Shown here: piece by piece, positions 59,719 to 64,000 of the stretch | Position numbering within the stretch: position 1 is the stretch's first letter | Layout of the letters: each line of letters opens with the position of its first letter | Made by a program: the position numbers and the translations under genes | DNA from: Paenibacillus sp. 32352 | GTDB taxonomy: Bacteria > Bacillota > Bacilli > Paenibacillales > NBRC-103111 | Length of the DNA: 64,000 bases | Reading direction: 5' to 3' | NCBI RefSeq assembly: GCF_002042965.1 | Contig: NZ_MZNT01000001.1 | Span: 434,001 to 498,000 of the forward strand | Notes under the pieces: model-generated | Database searches by the model: none | The model's input: the letters and a program-made list of their open reading frames with translations, nothing else | What the model was told of the DNA's origin: nothing

Positions 59719-60453
59719 CTATACACGGTCACTGCGATGAACGACGGAGTTTTTGGCCTGCTCAAAATGCTCCTTGTACTCCACACATTCGATTTCACAG
59801 CCTGGACCTATATGGACGGAGCTGCCGCGGACGACTCTCGCCTTCGTGTATTCCAGATAGATGTTATCGCCTTCGATAGTATCCGCCGTGAGGTTATTTT
59901 CGGTCCGGGGAGCGAGGGAGTGAAGCAGCTTGTGAAGGCTGTAGGCCAACCCGGAACGGGTTACCTTGATGGTCTCCCCGCCAATTTCTCTAGCGGAGCA
60001 GGGTCCGAACAGCTGGATGTGAACCGTGCCCGCGTTCAGCAGACCGCCGATGGTAAAGGCTCCTTTGGCGGTAAACGATTCGGCCTCGCAATCCTTCAGC
60101 ACGGTGACCTCGCCGCCGATTTGCAGCTGATCCCCTGTCAGGCTGCCTCCGATATCGGAGCTGCCGTACAGCTTAAGCCGCTTGACGGAAAGATCTCCGC
60201 CGATATCTGAGGTGCCGTAAATGTATGCCCGGTCCGAATCTACATTGCCTACGACAACGGACGTTCCGAAAATCTTGAATGACCGGGATTGGATATTGCC
60301 GTCTACGCGGCTTGTGCCGTAAATTTTGAAGTCGGTACAGTCCAGATTGCCGATAACCTGTCCTTCTCCTGTAATTTTGACCTCCTGATAGACACCCCCC
60401 GACGCGCTTCCCGAGCCGGCAAGCACCAGCCTTTGTCTTAATGCTTCTGCCAT
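59719..60453 (-). CDS. Bactofilin-like polymer-forming protein (YhbE/YhbF type)
   Basis: 244 residues, a right-handed beta helix: repeated G(N/D)-x-x-S/C-x-x-x-(K/Y)-I(Y/F)GTS (GTSRVDGNI, GTSVVVGNV, GTSDIGGDL, SSDIGGSL). Bactofilins polymerise into cytoskeletal filaments; the B. subtilis YhbE/YhbF pair follows yhbD, as here. ATG at 60453 after GGAAGG (8 bases). Only one bactofilin is present instead of two. It ends at 59719 with no obvious terminator. Confidence 0.88.
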   Translation of the reverse strand: MAEALRQRLVLAGSGSASGGVYQEVKITGEGQVIGNLDCTDFKIYGTSRVDGNIQSRSFKIFGTSVVVGNVDSDRAYIYGTSDIGGDLSVKRLKLYGSSDIGGSLTGDQLQIGGEVTVLKDCEAESFTAKGAFTIGGLLNAGTVHIQLFGPCSAREIGGETIKVTRSGLAYSLHKLLHSLAPRTENNLTADTIEGDNIYLEYTKARVVRGSSVHIGPGCEIECVEYKEHFEQAKNSVVHRSDRV

Positions 60454-60469
60454 AAGAATCACCTTCCAT

Positions 60470-61093
60470 TCAGTTGATTTTCAATTTCAATTCTTCAATG
60501 CAAGCGGCAACGTTCAAACGGGTAACGACTCGAACGCCGGACTCAAAGAATACTTCGCCAGAACCGGAGCACAGTAAAAAGGTGGAGATGCCCATTTTTC
60601 TTATAAAGATGATGTCCCCGCGGCTATCCTGCAGTTTAGGATAATGCTCGCTAAGGACCTGCAGCAAAATTGCTCCTTCATCGAGACTCATCTCGCCGGT
60701 CTGGAGCATTTTCTCCAGAATGAATAGATAGAGAATACGTTCAAAAGGAAAGATGTCCGTGTCCCCGAGACGATCTGTAAAGAAATTCAAAGCAACATTC
60801 GAAACAATGTTACGGTCTATAAGCTCCTGCTTCCAGAGCGATATTTCCGTAGGGGCCGGAGAAAGCAGGTCAGCCAGTTCATCCAATGACAAATCGTCTT
60901 TCATATTTTTGATCTTATCGATCCGGGCCAGTATTTTATGCTTGGGAAAAAAGGTCTCCTGCCCTGTAAAGGTTGATTTGCGTATAAACCATTCCTCAGG
61001 AATCAAATTTTTCCGTTTCCATCGGTATAGCTGGCCATAGGACAGGCCGGTTTGCTCCAGCAGGTCTTTCTTGGATATGATCTCTTGTTCCAT
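60470..61093 (-). CDS. YhbD family protein with MerR-like helix-turn-helix
   Basis: 207 residues. The N-terminus (ISKKDLLEQTGLSYGQLYRWKRKNLIPEEWFIRK) is a MerR-type winged helix with the family's FFPKHKILARIDKIKNM follow-on; the C-terminal 130 residues are YhbD-specific. It precedes the bactofilin by 16 bases and probably regulates it. The ATG at 61093 follows AGGAGG by 9 bases; the ORF extends to 61300 but that start has no site. Confidence 0.85.
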   Translation of the reverse strand: MEQEIISKKDLLEQTGLSYGQLYRWKRKNLIPEEWFIRKSTFTGQETFFPKHKILARIDKIKNMKDDLSLDELADLLSPAPTEISLWKQELIDRNIVSNVALNFFTDRLGDTDIFPFERILYLFILEKMLQTGEMSLDEGAILLQVLSEHYPKLQDSRGDIIFIRKMGISTFLLCSGSGEVFFESGVRVVTRLNVAACIEELKLKIN

Positions 61094-61118
61094 GCGGCAG
61101 CACCTCCTTGCAAACCTA

Positions 61119-61146
61119 GTGTAGCATAACAATGTTACGTTGTAAA
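61119..61146 (-). promoter_or_regulatory. YhbD-bactofilin promoter with palindrome in the spacer
   Basis: On the minus strand TTTACA (61141-61146) and TACACT (61119-61124) are 16 bases apart; TAACAATGTTA (61127-61137) is a perfect palindrome between them. MerR-type proteins bind in the spacer, so YhbD autoregulation is plausible. The remaining bases up to 61316 show no gene. Confidence 0.5.
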
Positions 61147-61316
61147 TGAGGAGGTGACCTAGCTGCAAAGCCGGAGGCAGCCTGTGCCAATAAAATAGCC
61201 CCAACCAAGTGGGCGAGTCTGTAGAAAAACCGGAGCACCTGCTTCGCTGCCCCGGTGGAGTGAACCCCTTCCGTCCAAGGTTCCGAAGAAGCCCTTGCAA
61301 TAAAACATTGCCATTG

Positions 61317-61361
61317 TAAAAAAAAGCTCTCCCGTTCAGGCACAGCCCTTCAGGGAAAGCT
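61317..61361 (-). terminator. Terminator of the Eda gene
   Basis: AGCTCTCCCG (61325-61334) pairs with GGGAAAGCT (61353-61361) with mismatches. On the minus strand eight T follow. It lies 46 bases beyond the aldolase stop. Confidence 0.7.
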
Positions 61362-61406
61362 ATTATCTGCGTTGAGCATAAAATGGTAAAAAAGCTTTGT
61401 ACACGG

Positions 61407-62048
61407 TTACCCTTGGGATTGGGTGCGTGCGGTTAGACGCGCTGCTTTTTCTAGGATCCATTCGTAGTTGCCGTTCGCGATTTCCTTCAAATTGACGAGC
61501 GAGCCGCCTATGCCTACAGCATAGCAGCCGATTTGCAGAAACTGGGCGATATTGTCCTCCGTTACACCGCCGACGGCTACCATCGGAATATGGCTTAACG
61601 GTCCCTGCAGCTCCTTCAAGTAACCGATGCCTAGACTGGCTCCCGGAAATATTTTTACAGCTGTCGCTCCCGCCTTCCAGGCTTTAACCACCTCTGTCGG
61701 CGTCATGGCTCCTGGGAATACCGGAGCACCTTGCTCTACGGCATAGCGGATGACGTCTTCATCCATATTAGGGGTGACCAGATAAGAGGCGCCTGCCTTG
61801 AATGCCTTCTCGGCATCCTCCCGGTCCAGCACGGTCCCTGCTCCTATGTACATGCGATCCCCAAACTGTTCTTGAAGCCTGGCAATCATGCTTTCCGCTC
61901 CGGAAGTATTCAAGGTAACCTCCATCACTTTTACGCCGCCGTCCAGCAGCGCTTGAGCCACACCGGCAATATGGCCTTCCTCTACACCGCGGACAATCGC
62001 GATGATTCTCGTTTGCTCAATAAGCCGCAAGCCTTCTTCCCTCAGCAT
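61407..62048 (-). CDS. eda: KDPG/KHG aldolase (Eda)
   Basis: 213 residues. TIM barrel with E44 in VMEVTLNT, GAGTVLD (70-76) and the Schiff-base lysine K132 in AVKIFPGA. It splits 2-keto-3-deoxy-6-phosphogluconate or 4-hydroxy-2-oxoglutarate to pyruvate plus an aldehyde. The second ATG (62048) is 6 bases from AAGGTGG. The kinase partner (kdgK) is not adjacent; it stands alone. Confidence 0.92.
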   Translation of the reverse strand: MLREEGLRLIEQTRIIAIVRGVEEGHIAGVAQALLDGGVKVMEVTLNTSGAESMIARLQEQFGDRMYIGAGTVLDREDAEKAFKAGASYLVTPNMDEDVIRYAVEQGAPVFPGAMTPTEVVKAWKAGATAVKIFPGASLGIGYLKELQGPLSHIPMVAVGGVTEDNIAQFLQIGCYAVGIGGSLVNLKEIANGNYEWILEKAARLTARTQSQG

Positions 62049-62303
62049 ACCCATCCACCTTATCTATAAGTTATGAATCTATTATGCCATGCTTTGGCGC
62101 GGTTGTTAATCTTTGAACCTATCCAAAGCGATACAAACGGTCGTATGCCCTGGCTGCAATTGCCTGTACTGCCAGAATGAGCACAGTACAAGCTGTTCCT
62201 GAGAAGGAATGTTCAAACCTGAAAAAGCGAATAATGGGTATGTAAAAAACAGGGGGCCTAGGCCGCAGAGAAGATTCTGCCGCAACCCAAGGGGGATGAT
62301 TTC

Positions 62304-63902
62304 ATGGATAATGAAAAGAACCATCCGAGTATATTCGAGCCGTTTGCGCTAGTTCTAAACATTGTAACCGCGGTGCTGGGAGCTATTATCGGCATGCAAA
62401 TCGTGACGACGCTCGGGGTAACGCCCAGTACGGCGATTATCGGCGCGCTGGTCGCTATGCTTATCGCAAGAATACCGGTTCAAATGCTGAAAAAGTATAA
62501 ATCGGTGCACCGTCAAAATCTGGTGCAGACCTCCATTTCGTCCGCTACCTTCGGGGCTGCCAACAGCCTGCTGATTCCGATAGGAATCCCCTTTGCTATG
62601 GGGGCGCCTAATCTGGTCATACCGATGCTTATCGGGGCGGCGCTGGCTATGTTCGTCGATGCCGCGATTTTGTACAAATTGTTCGACTCGAAGCTGTTCC
62701 CGGCATCCAGTACATGGGCTCCCGGAGTAGCGACAGCCGAATCCATTAAAGCAGGCGATACGGGCGGCAAACGTGCAGGCTTGCTTGGGGTAGGAGCCGT
62801 TGTCGGGCTAATCGGATCTTATTTCAATATTTCGATGTCCGCGTTCGGTGTCGCATTTATCGGCAACATCTGGGCGCTTACGATGTTCGGTATCGGGTTG
62901 ATGATCCGCCAATATTCGGTTCCATGGTTCCATGTCGACGTCAATAAGCTGTATATCGCTCACGGCGTTATGATCGGCGCAGGCATAATCGCTCTCATCC
63001 AGGCGGGGATGCTTATCTTCAGCAATCCGGCCAAAAAAAGGGACGGAAAGCAGGCAGGCGACGAGATCGACGAGAGCAAGCTCACGCGGTCGGTTCCAGA
63101 AGCAAGGAGAGCTCTAAGCTGGGGATTCGTCGCTTATCTGGTCATTGCGCTGCTTATCGCGTTTATCGGCGGGATCGTCTCCGAAATGTCCGCGGGGATG
63201 CTGATCGGCTTCATTGTTTTCGCCGCCTTTGCCGCTTTCGTTCATGAGCTGATCGTAGGTATCGCGGCCATGCATTCCGGCTGGTTCCCGGCCTTTGCCG
63301 TAGCTTTCATAACGCTTCTGTTCGGAATGATGATCGGCTTCCCGCCGATTGCGCTCGCTCTGCTCGCAGGCTTCAGCGCCGCAACAGGACCTGCGTTCGC
63401 CGATATGGGCTACGACCTCAAAACAGGCTATATTCTTCGCGGTAACGGGGAGAACAAGGAATACGAGCTGCAGGGAAGAAAGCAACAGTACATTACGGGG
63501 ATGATCGCCTTCGGCGTCGCGCTGTTGACGGTGCTTGTCACCTACAACAGTTATTTCTCCCAGAACCTGGTCCCTCCGATTGACAAGGTATACGTATCTA
63601 CAATCGAAGCGGGTACATCACCTACGGTGGCGAAGCAGCTGCTGATTTGGGCCATTCCGGGTGCCATCGTCCAATTGCTCGGCGGGCCGACCCGGCAGAT
63701 CGGCGTTCTGTTTGCAACCGGGCTGCTCATAGCGACGCCGAATGCATGCTGGGCCGTGCTGGTTGGTATTGCGCTGCGCCTTATCGTGCTCAAAACCAAA
63801 GGCAAGGTCGCCGAAACCCCGATGAGCATTTTGGCTGCCGGCTTTATCGCCGGGGATGCGCTGTACAGCTTCTTTAACTCGATATTCAAAATGAAAAAGT
63901 GA
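62304..63902 (+). CDS. OPT-family oligopeptide transporter-like protein
   Basis: 532 residues with about 14 membrane helices of the OPT family (NIVTAVLGAIIGMQIVTTLG, FGAANSLLIPIGIPF, SAATGPAFADMGYDLKTGYILRG). OPT proteins import small peptides or related compounds by proton symport. AAGGGGG lies 9 bases before the ATG. The following gene starts 10 bases downstream and is DUF917-like, a pairing that suggests uptake then hydrolysis of one compound. Confidence 0.87.
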   Translation: MDNEKNHPSIFEPFALVLNIVTAVLGAIIGMQIVTTLGVTPSTAIIGALVAMLIARIPVQMLKKYKSVHRQNLVQTSISSATFGAANSLLIPIGIPFAMGAPNLVIPMLIGAALAMFVDAAILYKLFDSKLFPASSTWAPGVATAESIKAGDTGGKRAGLLGVGAVVGLIGSYFNISMSAFGVAFIGNIWALTMFGIGLMIRQYSVPWFHVDVNKLYIAHGVMIGAGIIALIQAGMLIFSNPAKKRDGKQAGDEIDESKLTRSVPEARRALSWGFVAYLVIALLIAFIGGIVSEMSAGMLIGFIVFAAFAAFVHELIVGIAAMHSGWFPAFAVAFITLLFGMMIGFPPIALALLAGFSAATGPAFADMGYDLKTGYILRGNGENKEYELQGRKQQYITGMIAFGVALLTVLVTYNSYFSQNLVPPIDKVYVSTIEAGTSPTVAKQLLIWAIPGAIVQLLGGPTRQIGVLFATGLLIATPNACWAVLVGIALRLIVLKTKGKVAETPMSILAAGFIAGDALYSFFNSIFKMKK

Positions 63903-63911
63903 GGTACCTCC

Positions 63912-64000
63912 ATGGCAATTATCAAGCTGGATGAACAAATGGTGGAATACGCGGTGTATGGCGGGGCCGTGCTGGGAGGCGGCGGGGGCGGATGGATCGA
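63912..64000 (+). CDS. DUF917-like protein, N-terminal 29 codons only
   Basis: GAGGTACCTCC precedes the ATG. MAIIKLDEQMVEYAVYGGAVLGGGGGGWI has the GGAVLGGGGGG phosphate-binding-like stretch found at the start of DUF917 proteins, a family near hydantoinase-type enzymes. The gene runs off the right edge. It is probably co-transcribed with the OPT-family transporter. Confidence 0.6.
   Translation, partial: MAIIKLDEQMVEYAVYGGAVLGGGGGGWI

Noticed and set aside
61116..61343. 75-codon minus-strand ORF upstream of yhbD
   Set aside because: It runs through a terminator and the yhbD promoter and has no ribosome binding site.

Overview
The window looks like a chromosomal segment of a spore-forming, Gram-positive soil bacterium of the Paenibacillus type. 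The reasons are an alpha/beta SASP and two YjcZ-type sporulation peptides, a very large S-layer-homology (SLH) secreted protein, a YesM/YesN-type two-component system beside CUT1 sugar ABC genes, many TTG/GTG starts behind strong AGGAGG ribosome binding sites, and Bacillales markers (Ctc/L25, YitT, BcrC, YutE, YhbD/bactofilin, AzoR). I saw no rRNA, tRNA, CRISPR array or intact insertion sequence.

Layout. 1-3.2 kb: 3' part of an adenine deaminase, a DUF2935 protein, Ctc/L25, a YjcZ peptide and a Gln-rich peptide. 4-11.1 kb: a 2337-codon multidomain SLH protein whose signal peptide lies in another frame, followed by a 250-bp MITE-like element. 11.5-16.4 kb: a DNA repair and possible defence block. 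It holds a SASP, an ATP-dependent DNA ligase homologue with eroded motifs, a three-gene LexA-controlled Y-family polymerase operon and, divergently, a TIR-like effector candidate with a small overlapping ORF. 16.5-22.6 kb: YitT, BcrC, YjcZ, a YcdB-like protein, a DUF1572 protein, an SPW protein and a CAP-domain exoprotein behind a c-di-AMP (ydaO) riboswitch.

22.6-30.4 kb: a YesN/YesM pair, two CUT1 permeases, a lipoprotein and a PhyH-type dioxygenase form one sugar-responsive locus. 30.6-34.3 kb: a DUF2294 protein, a Cys-type molybdopterin oxidoreductase (FdhF/YdeP family) and FdhD. 34.4-37 kb: a cytoplasmic GH28 glycosidase and a sugar isomerase/epimerase-like protein. 37.2-44.7 kb: a signalling cluster with a hybrid kinase, an OmpR regulator, a small LuxR-type regulator and a GGDEF/EAL protein. 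45-49.7 kb: a second sugar isomerase, two small proteins and an IclR regulator controlling an FAH-family hydrolase/dehydratase plus a semialdehyde dehydrogenase, which fits sugar-acid oxidation.

49.8-57.2 kb: small membrane proteins, AzoR with a clear operator, a TPR protein, ThiO, TenI and ThiD, and a YutE/DUF86 protein. 57.3-64 kb: a SufR-like Fe-S regulator, a DUF2339 membrane protein, a YhbD-bactofilin operon, Eda aldolase, an OPT-family transporter and the first codons of a DUF917-like protein. The strongest candidates for something new are the TIR-like gene pair beside the SOS polymerase cassette, the two homologous accessory proteins flanking that polymerase, the eroded ligase, and the one-base frame break at the start of the giant SLH protein.
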